A stretch of 64,000 nt of DNA from Terfezia claveryi. Lineage: Eukaryota; Ascomycota; Pezizomycetes; Pezizales; Pezizaceae. Below, piece after piece: positions 45,105-56,231 of this stretch. Position 1 is the first letter of the stretch; every line of letters begins with the position of its first letter. The translations under genes and the position numbers were made by a program. A model generated the notes under the pieces. The model had not been told where the DNA came from, searched no databases, and saw only the letters and a list, made by a program, of their open reading frames with translations. The stretch covers positions 62,001-126,000 of the forward strand of contig WHUX01000114.1 of assembly GCA_015179025.1 (NCBI GenBank). Direction: 5' to 3'.

Positions 45105-46508
45105 TTGTCCAATATGGACTTGGCAGAATGCTCTATATGTGAAGAAGCCGGATTAGCTATGAAGACAAAGCAGGTAGATGGAAACTCTATTTGTGAGCGT
45201 TGTCTTAGAGAAAGAGTAAATAAAGGTTGGATCGGTATACATACCTTTAGTGTACAAAACCAAATGTCTCCTGGCAATATACCTGAAGTTCTACTCGCAG
45301 AAGGAAAACTCAGCCCTATAGAAGCTATGATACTTGCATTAGTACATCCTGTTATACGGGTGTATAAGGTGCGAGGATATGGTCAATATAAAGGGGGTAA
45401 AGTTCACGTGATAAATTTTCCTCAAGATCCTACGGAACTTTTCTAGACTATACCTCGGTTACCCTCTGAAATTCCTGTCATTATTCTACGAATTCGGGAG
45501 GGTAGACAGATACCACAACCTCAAGTATTAAAGGATTTTGAGATTAATATTAGGAGAATTAGAGCTTGGATGCAATATCTCTGTAACAACAATCGTTAGT
45601 ACCGTAATGTTGTACAAGATGTTACTCGCCTTAATGCTTATGTTAATGATCTGGAGAATCTATCATCCCAACAACAGTTCGAGTTATTGCTAGATGAGGA
45701 TTGGAACTGTGGAATGGAAAGCAGTGGGCTCCAACATGAAGGACAATCCGATCAGATAGAGACTGGAGTTCATCAGGGACAAACCACTATCAATGAACGT
45801 GCAGCTCTACAACGGTTTCTACAACAGCGGTTAGCTTCACAACGATATCCTCCACAAGTACTATACCCACCAGTACAAGCTGTTCCAGTCAACGAATTTC
45901 AAGAGGAGTGTTATATTGCTAAAGCATTTCCAGGACTTTTTCCTTCTGGTACTGCAGATTATCATGCCTCCAGGCCCTGTTCTGTTACACCAACAGAGTA
46001 TTTTGGCCATCTAACAAGATATTATGATGGAAGATTTGCAAATGATCCTCGATTCATCTTCTTTGCATTGAATACAAAATATCGTTGGTCCTTGAGTGCT
46101 ACAGCAAGTTATTTTGTTAAAAGGGGGCACTTTGAGACTATAACAGTTGAGGACTTACGTAAAGAAGTCGAAAACCCTTTGGGGGTATTAGGACAAAGAT
46201 TATGTCGTTTCGTGGCAAGTATACCTGGGTTGGCACCTTACTGGAACCATAAAAGATCAGAGTTATCATCGATAGTCCGCTCATCTTGTCCACATGCTTT
46301 TGTGACATTCAGTGCAGCAGATACTCATTGGTTGGATTTCCATCGAATAATAGAAGAAAAAAAATCACGGTTATCAGGGATGCCAATAGTAGATCTCAAC
46401 ATACTTCCTGAAAGAGAGGCTATTATACGGCGCAATTACAACCTACAACAATACCCTCAAATAGCTAGTCAGACCACAAGTCTACAACGAGGGCGACCTA
46501 AGAAGTAG
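45105..46508 (+). pseudogene. Helitron 2 N-terminal and Helitron-like-N coding
   Basis: 45105-45446 and 45687-46508 are parts of one frame interrupted by TAG at 45444 (copy-specific) and TAG at 45598 (context NNNR-stop-YRNV, shared with Helitron 1). The end (SQTTSLQRGRPKK) is encoded by the SINE-like repeat, so the Helitron ORF is truncated by, or fused to, that repeat. Confidence 0.8.
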
Positions 46509-46702
46509 TGTGATGGCACTCGGAGTATAGTGAACTGGGGTAACTCGTTTTGCCTTTTGACATAAGTGTCTTTCTTAGCGACCGCTCCAGGGATCGAGAC
46601 TCCTTTTTTTCTATAACCTTTAATACGACTATGATCTTTGCCCGAGTAGTGATCGTTGCCAAATCAGGGTGACCACATCGTCGTCAACCTCAGTTACCTT
46701 GT
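46480..46702 (+). repeat. ~224-bp repeat, copy C
   Basis: Nearly identical to 51168-51391. It includes the last ~75 bp of the SINE (CTACAACGAGGGCGACCTAA...) and ~150 bp beyond it. It brackets, with its partner, the segment that contains Ku80. Confidence 0.88.
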
Positions 46703-47540
46703 TATTTAACATTTAGATTGCTTGTCTCGGAAACATAGCCGGGCAGAGTATTCTAGCTTGGTGTATTCTTGGTATGTATTTAATTTGGAGACCGACGGGC
46801 GAGAAAGAGTGTTGAAACGGGTAATTGATTATATCACTTCTTATACCAGATGGTTTATGCTATTTATTCACTTTACCCCTTCCCTTATGTCACCGCCCCT
46901 TGGAACTTGCTATCGTTCCTTCCCATATTTATTCCCTTTTGCATTTCCTTTATCATGGTTATTATCTATTTCCGTTTACTTCATTTGTCTATTTACGGAG
47001 TTGAGTAGTGTCAATCATTGAAAGATTCCATTGCCTTTTTTGTCTTGCCGTTTCTATTCGCTGCATCATATCTTTCGCTCTTAGTTGAGGGAGGTTATGA
47101 TTTGTTTTCCAGGGTGTTTTTTGCTTTATTAGCGTGCTTATTTGTCTGTAATGCTGCGTTCGATGAAATATGTGTTTTATCTCCTTTTCTATAGCCTTTT
47201 TTTGAAAAGATCCGTTTGATCTGTTATGACAACAATGAATATTCGGTAAACCTGCAACTTCTGTCTATATCTGTTCTATAACTGATGGCTGGTGGTTGTG
47301 ATTTTGGGACATGCATGCTGTCTGCTACAGTAGGACGTCAACAGTTGTAGAGAGAATTATACGTTTGTGTGATCTGCAGGCCGTCTCAAGTGCCAAGAGA
47401 TATGACCTGGTAGCGTCACTGTGCAAGGATAACGCGCCAAATTTAACACGTCGAGTTACCCCACGAATTCGTTTTCATTAACCTACTTTTGACACCAGCA
47501 ATACCCTCAAACAATAAGAGATATTAGCAATTACACTAGT
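46703..47540. other. Upstream region of Ku80
   Basis: T-rich, with no recognised gene. The last few hundred bases are the presumed promoter and 5' UTR. Confidence 0.5.
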
Positions 47541-50202
47541 ATGGCAGATAAACAGGCTTCAGTCTATATCGTAGACGTCGGTCGTTCGATGGGCGAGAAG
47601 CATAACGGACGAGATGAGACAGACCTAGAGTTCGCGATGAGATGGGTATGGGATAAAATTACCAGCACAGTAATGACTGAGAGGAAGACAGATACGATTG
47701 GTGTGGTAGGATTGAGGACAGATAGTGAGTATTTCTGTTTTCGTTCTCATAAGGAGGTTCAAAAACCGACAGGGGACAGCTACCGATAATGAGTTGGAAT
47801 CTGATCCAAATTATCACCATATTTCCCTTCTGAACCCGATACAACAATTCCTCATGCCACAGCTTCGGGCAGTACGAGAGAGAATCCAGCCAAGTAAGAC
47901 GAACCAAGGAGATGGCATTTCGGCAATTGTAATTGCGATACAGATGATTGTGAAGTATTGCAAGAAGTTGAAGTATACTCGGAATATATACTTGGTAACG
48001 AATGGGACTGGGCCATTTGATCCTGATGGAATTGAGGAGATTGTGGCACAGATTAAAAATGAAGGGATTAATTTGACAATTTTGGGTGTGGATTTTGATG
48101 ATGAGGAGTTTGGGTTCAAGGAGGAGGATAAGGATGAGCAAAAGGTTTGGGCAATTGACCTTACTTTGGTCGGAACTAATGGAAGTTAATTATGATTCCC
48201 AGAAAGAAGTCGAGGGTTTCCTGAAAGATGTTGTCGAGCAGTGTGGTGGCATCTGCGGTACTCTGGCTGAAGCAGTTGAGGAGCTTGCCCGTCCAAGGTT
48301 GAAGAAGGTCCGCCCAGTGCCGTCATTTAAGGGCACCCTCACCCTGGGTGACTATCTCAAGGACGATACAGCAATGAACCTCGAGGTTGAACGATACCCA
48401 CGAACAATGATAGCCAGGCCGATGAGTTCTAGCAGTTTTGTGCAAAAATCCAAGCCTGAAGAAGAGAGCGGAGGGGGGCCATCTGTGAGGCGTGAGATAA
48501 AAGAAGAGGAGGATGGTAAGAAGATGTCGTACGTGAAGAACGAGCGGACATATCTTATCCAAGACGAGATGGAAGAGGGAGGAAAGAAGGAAGTGGATAG
48601 GGACGTGCTTGAAAAGGGTTACATGTATGGAAGGGCTGTCGTGCCTATCAGTAGTACTGATGAATCGATCACCACCTTGGAGACGAATTCTAGCTATGAG
48701 ATTCTTGGCTTTATACCTCGTCAGGGGGTAAGTTTGATCTCCTCCGCATTATTGAGGGATGGTTAACTTGATAGGGGAATCATAGTACGAGAGATACTTC
48801 AGCATGTCGACAACTTGTGTCGTGGTACCCCAGAAGGGGAATAGGAAAGCAGCCATGGCTCTTTCCTCCTTGATCCGCGCTGTGTATGAGTTGGACAATT
48901 ACATCCTCGTGAGACTGGTCACGAAGAAGGATAAGCCACCTGTTATGGTGGTTATGGCTCCACTGATAGAACCAGATTTTGAGGCTTTGATTGATGTACA
49001 GGCAAGTCTTCAAAATCCCAACCCATGGGCCCTGGTTTCTAGATCGCTAATATATCTTGTAGATACCCTTCCTTGAAGATGTCAGACAATACCGATTCCC
49101 ACCACTAGACTCAGTCAAGACCATCACCGGAAAAGTCTTGGATAAGCACAGAAATCTCCCGACTGAGGAGATGTATGTTGCAATGGGCGAATATGTGGAC
49201 AAAATGGACCTCTCGACCTTTGGACGGGATGATGATGGGTAACTCCTCTATCACTAATATCAACCTTACTTGAAGCTAATAAAGCGCTCGAGAAACCCTA
49301 CGGACTATGCCCCTCCTGAGGATACTTTCTCCCCAGTCATACACCGCATTGATCAGGTCGTTCGATGGCGTGCCATTCATCCTGATGACCCTATACCTCC
49401 AGCCTCTGACATATTGACCAAGTATTCACATCCTCCACAAGAATTACTAGAACAGGCCCAGAAGCCCTTGGATAGATTATTAGAAGCATCCTGTGTCAAG
49501 AAGGGTAAGTCCTCCCCAGAACACAATGTTGTTGAAAGCTAATGCAACTCCACAGTGCCGCCCAAGGTTAGAGGCAAGCGAGACAGAGAACAACCCAAGC
49601 CAATGTCTGGCCTAGATGTAAGAAAAATATATTGCCTTTTTATAGTTCTTGACTGACACATTAATTCACGTAGGTTGATGAGCTACTGAGAAGTGAAGAC
49701 TCGGCCCGGCCCGCCAACAAGAAAGCCAAGATTAGCTCCAACAATGCCATCCCGGAATTCAAACAGAGCTTGGTGATGCATTCCAGTATCGAGGAAATCA
49801 AAGGTACATGTTCCCAGATGGCTGCACTAATCAAAGAAGCTATTACAACAAGTTTTGCGGATTTGCTATATGATAAGGCAGCGGATATGATGAGGGTTAT
49901 GCGCGAGGAACTGGTTGAATTGGATGAGCCGGAGGTTTATAATGATTTTTTGAGAGATCTGAAGAAGGAGATTCTTGCGGGAAATTTGGGTGGGAATAGA
50001 GTCGATATGTGGAAAGAGGTAAGGAAAAATAGGTTGGGGCTGCTGACGAGTAGCGAGAGTGAACGGTCTGAGGTCACGGAGGAGATAGCGAAGGAGGTAT
50101 GTGAAATATTCTTGTTCTTCCTCGCTTTTTTATTTCCTCTTCTTTGGTTTGGTATTTGGGGTTTATTAATATTGTTGAATCTAGTTTCTGAATGAGAGTT
50201 GA
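47541..50202 (+). CDS. KU80: Ku80 (Ku70/80 DNA end-binding subunit), 9 exons
   Basis: Exons are 47541-47724, 47780-48144, 48203-48727, 48786-49001, 49063-49238, 49293-49504, 49556-49617, 49674-50096 and 50185-50202. They join in frame to 726 aa. The N-terminal vWA domain ([12 protein letters not shown] ... [36 protein letters not shown]) is about 1-230. The Ku beta-barrel ([11 protein letters not shown] ... RGVVP-like [31 protein letters not shown]) is about 245-470. A C-terminal helical domain ([13 protein letters not shown] ... [20 protein letters not shown]) follows. There is no DNA-PKcs motif, as usual in fungi. It works with Ku70 in non-homologous end joining and telomere protection. Intron 4 is GC-AG (CAG|GCAAGT). 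Intron 2 has a GTTTGG donor. No defects are seen. The flanks are Helitron-derived. Confidence 0.95.
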
Positions 50203-50588
50203 GCGCGTTCGGCAGAGCTACGCCCCCTGTCTCCAGCCCTGATTCAGTTGCTGCCTGTAGATATCTATATTTTATTTGTATGGTAAAACTGGAAAAGGAG
50301 AATCTCAAGGCAAGATAGAATCTATTAGTAGGATTGTTTGAGCGGAGTGAACTGATTGATAACCTCTGCCCTACTTTCTTGCTCCCGGCCCTTTACATGC
50401 ATTTACGGTGGAAAAAGTAAAAATATCTCGGAGATAGAATCCTTGATTCATTGAGGGAGGCTATGCAATAAGTCAGGTTTCGGCTGTATGGCGGAGCGGA
50501 TTTATGGCCAGTTGAGTTTGGGTTTTCCAGTCAGGTTGGACGACTATCCATTATTCATCGCCCATTCTATATTTGTCCTATTCTGTAC
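50203..50588. other. Ku80 3' flank
   Basis: Presumed 3' UTR and spacer. Nothing recognised. Confidence 0.45.
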
Positions 50589-50861
50589 TTGTGGCACACG
50601 CCCCGCTTAGTCAGCCGTTGCTGGGTCAACAGCGCCACTCACTCGCCACAATATTCCGGTCCTCTTGCTCTAAAGGAGCGCCAGGCTGGTTTGACTTTTG
50701 TTGCTCTGTCTCGAGTTAAATGTTTGAAGGATCTAGCTTTTCTGAGCCCAGTTTCACTCACCCGCCTGACCTCTATAGCAACATTGAAGAATACTGGTGA
50801 TAGGTTAGAGGAGGAGCGGCGACTGGACACTCTAGATATTGGGAGAAATCTGCAGTTATAA
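50589..50861 (+). pseudogene. Helitron/PIF1 helicase C-terminal fragment
   Basis: It reads AGLTFVALSRVKCLKDLAFL then SPVSLTRLTSIATLK, the terminal GLTxVALSRV block of PIF1-type helicases, ending EEERRLDTL. Helitron 1 lacks exactly this part. No upstream helicase motifs adjoin. Confidence 0.8.
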
Positions 50862-50957
50862 TTTTAATATGACTATCATCTTTGTGCACCATATGTTTCC
50901 TGTCTCTACAATTAAAATGGCAAGTGGAAAAAGTAACGAGTTTTAGCAGAATGTGGC

Positions 50958-51237
50958 ACTATAGTGTTTGAAACTGACAGTAGGCATAGCGCAGTGGTAA
51001 GTTCTTTACTTTACGGTTTATGTTTATTTATTGAGGGCCCGAGTTCGATTCCCAGTGGAGGCAAGAAGTTAATTGCCTTAATATCACTGTCGGCGGACCG
51101 GGAGCAGGGTTGTCGGGTATCCATTCCTTAATGCTCCAGTTCACTATATCTCCACCAAACCACAAGTCTACAACGAGGGCGACCTAAGAAGTAGTGTGAT
51201 GGCGCTCGGAGTATAGTGAACTGGGGTAACTCGTTTT
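50958..51237 (+). mobile_element. tRNA-derived SINE, copy B
   Basis: Box A-like GGCATAGCGCAGTGGTAAG and box B-like GAGTTCGATTCCC sit about 55 nt apart. The body is almost colinear with copy A (4728-5008), ending GGGGTAACTCGTTTT. The T-run is shorter than in copy A and the sequence runs on into the 224-bp repeat. Confidence 0.78.
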
Positions 51238-51391
51238 GCCTTTTGACATAAGTGTCTTTCTTAGCGACCGCTCCAGGAATCGAGACTCCTTTTTTTCTAT
51301 AACCTTTAATACGACTATGATCTTTGCCCGAGTAGTGATCGTTGCCAAATCAGGGTGACCACATCGTCGTCAACCTCAGTTACCTTGTTAA
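51168..51391 (+). repeat. ~224-bp repeat, copy B
   Basis: Direct copy of 46480-46702 with about three substitutions, overlapping the SINE 3' end. Confidence 0.88.
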
Positions 51392-51424
51392 ACCTATGCT
51401 ACACTCCAAAATCTCCGCCTGTAC

Positions 51425-51697
51425 CAGCCTTCACATCTGCACCCATATAATCCTATATATCCCGTTCCATGTGAGCCTAGAATTCACCGTCCTTATTAGC
51501 CTGGATATCCGCGTCCATATGAGCCTGCAATTCACCATCCATATTAGCCTGGATATCCGCGTCCACATGAGCCTGTAATTGGGGTCCGTATTAGCCTGGA
51601 TATCCGCGTCCGTATGAGCCTGCAATTGGGCGTCCTTATTAACCTGGATATCCGCGTCCACATGATCGTGCAATTGGGGGGTCCTTATTAGCCTGGC
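51425..51697. repeat. ~48-bp minisatellite
   Basis: About five units containing TTAGCCTGGATATCCGCGTC and CATGAGCCTGCAATT, spaced 47-49 bp. Confidence 0.85.
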
Positions 51698-51699
51698 TT

Positions 51700-51970
51700 T
51701 CTCGGCCTCTAGATCTGTATGATATTCATGCTCTCCCTACCTCTAGATCTCTATAATATTCATAACTTTTCGCCCTCGGGATCTGTATGATATTCAAGCT
51801 TTCCCGGCCTCTAGATCTCTATGGTATTCAAGGCTTTTCGCCCTCTAGATCTGTATGATATTCAAGCTTTGCCGGCCTCTAGATCTGTATGATATTCATG
51901 CTTTCTCGGCCTCTAGATCTCTATGATATTCATGGCTTTTCGTACCCTAGATCTCTATGATATTCATGGG
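51700..51970. repeat. 34-bp minisatellite in alternating A/B form
   Basis: About eight units of CTCTAGATCTGTATGATATT plus 14 bp. Units ending CTTTCCCGGC-like and CTTTTCGCC-like tend to alternate, so the higher-order unit is ~68 bp. Confidence 0.88.
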
Positions 51971-51989
51971 ACGCGACGTGACGCAGAGT

Positions 51990-53138
51990 GGGCGACCTGA
52001 CGCAGAGCAGAAGAGATAGTGCAAGAAGGAAGGATAAGACTAAGCTTTGGAGGACCTTGTAAATATACCACAATCCTAGAGGTCATATTAGGACCCTCCG
52101 AAAAAGATAAGAAAGAGGTGTAGTAGAGAAAGATTCATGAATTAGGGGTCGATCATTCGGTAATCTTCTCAGATGGTAGTATGAATGAGGAGGGAAGGGT
52201 AGGAGGGCGATGGTGAAACCTGGAAAAGACAAACGGGGGCAATATAGGTCTAGGAAGGGTTGCCACAGTTTGGGAGTGGGGAGGTCATAGGTTTTAGGGG
52301 TGCCTTTGGGAATGAACCTAAGGACAGCAAAATTATCTTACTGTTAGACTTCCAGGCAGCAATTGTAGCAGTCAATAATGTGGGAAGAAGGGGTAAGAGA
52401 CAGACAAAATATCTACAATAGATAGTCAACGATATCAAAAAGCGACAAGAGATACTCGGACTGGATGCAGTGACCTTGAGGTGGGTAAAAGCCCACATAG
52501 TAATTTTCAGGAGACGAGAGAGCAAAAAAGGCAACTGAAGCAGAGGTCTGGACCACGCTGGTAACTGAAGGAGGTTTAAAGCAGGCCTAGACAAGGAAAA
52601 GGAAGGGAGAAAGGGAGGTCATTGGAATAGGCAAAGGGAAGGTGCTTAAACTGGAACAGAAAAGCACTTCTCAACTATACTCAGTGCAGGACAGGCAAAG
52701 GGAGACTAGGTTGGTGGAGGTATACACTGGACAACTATAAAGATCTAATATGTGCAGAATGTTTCGAGTTAGAAATTGGCAACCATGTGGCCTTAGTATG
52801 TCCTGCAGGGGAGTGGTTAGGAAGGAGGTGGAGCTCGTGGGAGCAAGCTAATGATAAGGAGGTGTGGATGCAAAAGGTGAAAAGGGAGGACAGGGAGGTT
52901 ATGATAGATCAAGTGGAGGTTTTCTTTACCCAGTTAAACCTCTAAGTCAATAATTTATGTCAGAAGGAAGGACATGAGAGAGTACATTTCGATTAAGGAG
53001 AGGGCGTGGTGGTGGAGGAAAGTGTGTTTATTTAAGCCCGTTGTTCCGTGGGTGTACCGAGTCTTTTAAGATGAGGGAACAGGAGACTTTAAGTCGAATC
53101 GGCGTATAGAACTTTTAAAAAAAAAAAAAAAAAAAAAA
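51990..53138 (+). mobile_element. 5'-truncated LINE (RNase H and tail knuckle)
   Basis: Degraded RNase H pieces (VIFSDGSMNEEGRV at about 52165, LLLDFQAAI, LRWVKAHI) precede a clean LINE tail: WNRKALLNYTQCRTGKGRLG, ICAECFELEIGNHVALVCP. A poly-A tract (53117-53138) ends it. Stops and frameshifts show it is dead. The 5' limit is uncertain. Confidence 0.8.
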
Positions 53139-56100
53139 GGGACCTTTGTTTCTGAACGAGAGAAACTTGTTTTTATTGAGAAATGACTTGCCTGCCGATG
53201 TTGTCATATCTAGGGTCATCTCCTAAAATAAGCATGGATATCGATTGATCACAAATCTCAGGTATGACAGACACCCTCCACGCGCCGATGTTTGGACCCG
53301 GGAATTTGCAGCGCGATGGTACATATTATTGGGACTGTAAACTTTTGTCTGAAAAGAAAATCTTCAAAGAGGATTCTATTGGTAGGTAAGTAGGTAGGTA
53401 GGTACTGTAGTTTCATATTCTTAAGCCAAGCAAGCCACGTGCGGGGTTACCGGTATGTGAAACTGACAGGATGGATCACGTCTCACCTCTCCCGTGCATT
53501 TGCCTTCCGGATTTGGGAGTTTAGAGATTTTCGATGGTATCGTAATGTGTTGGTTCCCATGGTAAGTACTCACAGAGCAGAACGCATACCACACCAAAAG
53601 CAGGTAAGGATAGGTACCGTAGTTAACGTTACAATGCTGTGGTACCGGTAGTTAGTACTCAGTCATCGATTTTATTTGATCCCCCCCCCTTTTTTTTTTT
53701 TTTCGTTTCTCCTGCAGGACGGACCTCATCTCCTTCTCGGCATGTGGCAATGCTTTCTCGTTTCAGATGTAAACATGTATTTGTTTTCTTGGCTCGGTCC
53801 AATTTCCAACTGTCGATTTGCGTTAATTAGCAAAACTATAGTAGATACCATAAAACTATCGAGAATGTAATCTGAGAGAGAAGGAATATAAGGCTGCTAG
53901 GGTTCTCAGAATCGGATGTTTGGTTCTAAAACTTCCGTCGACGCACGCCGATACAAAAGTGGGGTTTGCGCTAACATGACTGTTAGACGCCTACTCTAAA
54001 CCCGAAGCAACAACCATCCCGAGCCCAGCTTCTGGGTGGTAAGTATGGCGCCAGTTGGAATTTGAACGGTGGTGGTGGTCAAGCTCGGATTCATTCTGGG
54101 ACAGTAGGTATTTTCATCATCTGAGTAGAGCACTATTATGAGTATATAAATACGGACATCTCCCAGACAACTGCGACACACCGTACTGTAACGTAGCCGC
54201 GGCCGACTTATGCGGGCGCTAGATTAAGAAGTATGTATAGACGGGGGTGTATGTATCTATCTCGAAATAAAAGACATATTTGGGGAATGATGGAACCCTG
54301 ATTCAATAAAGAAAGCATCCAGTACTGCCGTGCAGTTTTATATGTTTCATAGAACGGGCCACCTTATTATTATTGGTGATCAATTCTTTCTACTACCCAC
54401 CCGCATTCTAGACCTGAAAGACGCTCCAAGCTTAAAATAACGGCAGCATTTTTGTTTGTGCGTTTCGTTGACGTTTTCTACATTTGGAGAGTCGAATTCC
54501 ATTCCCAAAAAGGAGTCAAGACCGAATTGAGCCGCAGTCTCGGGCTCAGGTTCGAGCGCTCCCAATCCCAATCTCAATCAGAAAATCACAAGAGCCAGAC
54601 CACCGGACCGGATTGGATCCCGCAGTTTGGTTGCACGTGGGGGAAGATACAGTGTACGGTACCAACAGGCAGGCAGATAAGCAACGGTCGAACTAGAACA
54701 AAGCAAACGGGGTGAACGAGAATTGAGATTAAGGTCGGAGCTCTTCAGTTTCACGCATTTTCTTTGAATTGGAGGGAAGCAAGTCCTGTGGACGACCGAC
54801 CACTCCGAGCAGTACCTACCATCATTTACCTTTTTTTCTTTGGCTTGTAATTAATTGGACATCTCAGGGGGTCACGAATCACAGAAGCCGCGAGAAGCTT
54901 CGCGCCCTGTGACTGCATCGTGATTGTGACTCTTTGTCGCGTGAGACCCACGAGGTCGGTTTCAGGAGATTAGGTTTCAACTGACCGTCACTGTAACGCC
55001 CAACCGGCACACGCAATACTGGTTTCTGCGAGACTCCATATCCGTGAGAGTAAATCAAGTTAACCAAGGCCTGACTGAGCTGGGCTGAGGCACGGATGCT
55101 GTTGTTGTTGTTGTTGCTGTTGCACGCTGTTGTAGGTTGTTGCACGCTGTTGGGGGCAAGCAAGTAGCAAGGTTCAGTCAGGCGAGTAACCTCTTCAGAG
55201 GCGAGGGAGGAGTATCGTCGGACCCGCTAAGGCGGACCACCTCATTACCCAGTGCACACCCAGTGCCCTCCACCGCCCCCCCCCGAATCCAGGCGGCCCC
55301 CGGGGAATCGAAAGTTGAATAAGCAGTCCCATTTCATCTTAAGCAACTTGCCCCCCCTCCTCCCCTTTCATCTCGTCTCTTACTTTTTATCTCCCACGGG
55401 GTCTTCCTTTATCCAAAGGACAGACAAAGACAAAAACGGCCCACGAGTCAGTCAGCTGTACAAGATCTGGTCCCCGCTCTTCGTCCCAAGTAGGAGTCGA
55501 AAACGGATCCCAAACAGCAGCGAGGTAGCATACAAAGCACCCTCAGCAGCTGAAGCTACGGCCCACCTTCGACTACTACAGTTACATTGTCTAGCCTCAG
55601 CACACTCGGTTTATCTGATTCAGTTCTGATTCTTCTGCGTGTCGCTCGCGGGTTGCTCGCGATTAGATTCAAGTCACATTCAGGGATACCAAAGGACGAA
55701 AAAAAGAAAGGAAGAAAGGCCCAAAATACAACTACTTTTCTTGTTGCATCAAGCAAGTGGAACGTTTGGAGGCACAAAAAAAAAAAAAAAGCAACGCGAG
55801 GATATAATTTCCGGTTCGTTGGCTCCCTTCACGGACAGTTAAGGGAAAAGGGTGTTGGTTGGATTATTAGGACTAATATTCGTGAAGTCGCCGCTATCGG
55901 GAACGTCGACATCGGCAAGCGGTGTTGAGAGACCATCCCCACTCGCACTCGTTCAAGCTGTAGTGTTAGCCGATTTATCCTTCGGCAAACCCCTCAGCTG
56001 CAAATTAACAGGGTCTAATTTTCTGAACGCGGGGAAAAGAAGGGTTCAGGAGTTGGGCGGTCTATATTGCCCACAAGCCAGTTACCGAACATCACCGTTC

Positions 56101-56231
56101 AAAACGCTTTCCGTACCTGCAGCAGCTGAAAACTGCAGCACACAGCACCCCGAATTCATCCAATAGCAACAACAGTGGAAATTGAAATTACTTCTTGTTA
56201 CTGCGCCCACCCCCATAGCCAGTTGACAATC
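53139..56231. other. Long interval upstream of Ser/Pro-rich gene
   Basis: It has short GTAG repeats (53387-53403), C/T runs (53685-53703), a TTG/CTG run (55098-55123) and an A run (55778-55792). Small open frames look like chance. The final several hundred bases may be a long 5' leader with upstream ATGs. I see no gene. Confidence 0.5.

Larger units (their letters stand above)
44320..46508 (+). mobile_element. Helitron 2 (plus strand), 5' half only
   Basis: The start is marked by TTGGCAACGAAGTTGCCAA (about 44315-44335), shared with the Helitron 1 5' region. Three ~19-bp tandem units (GAGGGCAGCCACGTGATTT) follow at about 44430-44488. Coding comprises the zinc ribbon (44550-44690, PVACSRCRIPFDSKAW), an intron, a Gln-rich tract (44800-45040), CSICEEAGLAMKT, YGQYKGGKVHVINFPQDP, stop, then YIAKAFPGLFPSGTADY ... 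LNTKYRWSLSA to 46508. Rep and helicase are absent. Coding joins a 224-bp sequence also found beside the SINE at 51.2 kb. Confidence 0.75.

Noticed and set aside
44857..45156. Asn-rich ~100-aa protein
   Set aside because: It is the +1 frame of the Gln-rich Helitron tract. The Helitron frame continues into conserved CSICEE sequence.
50990..51065. Possible tRNA gene
   Set aside because: Box A and B fit, but the acceptor stem and anticodon arm do not pair well, and the sequence recurs with the same body at 4.7-5.0 kb, so it is a SINE head.
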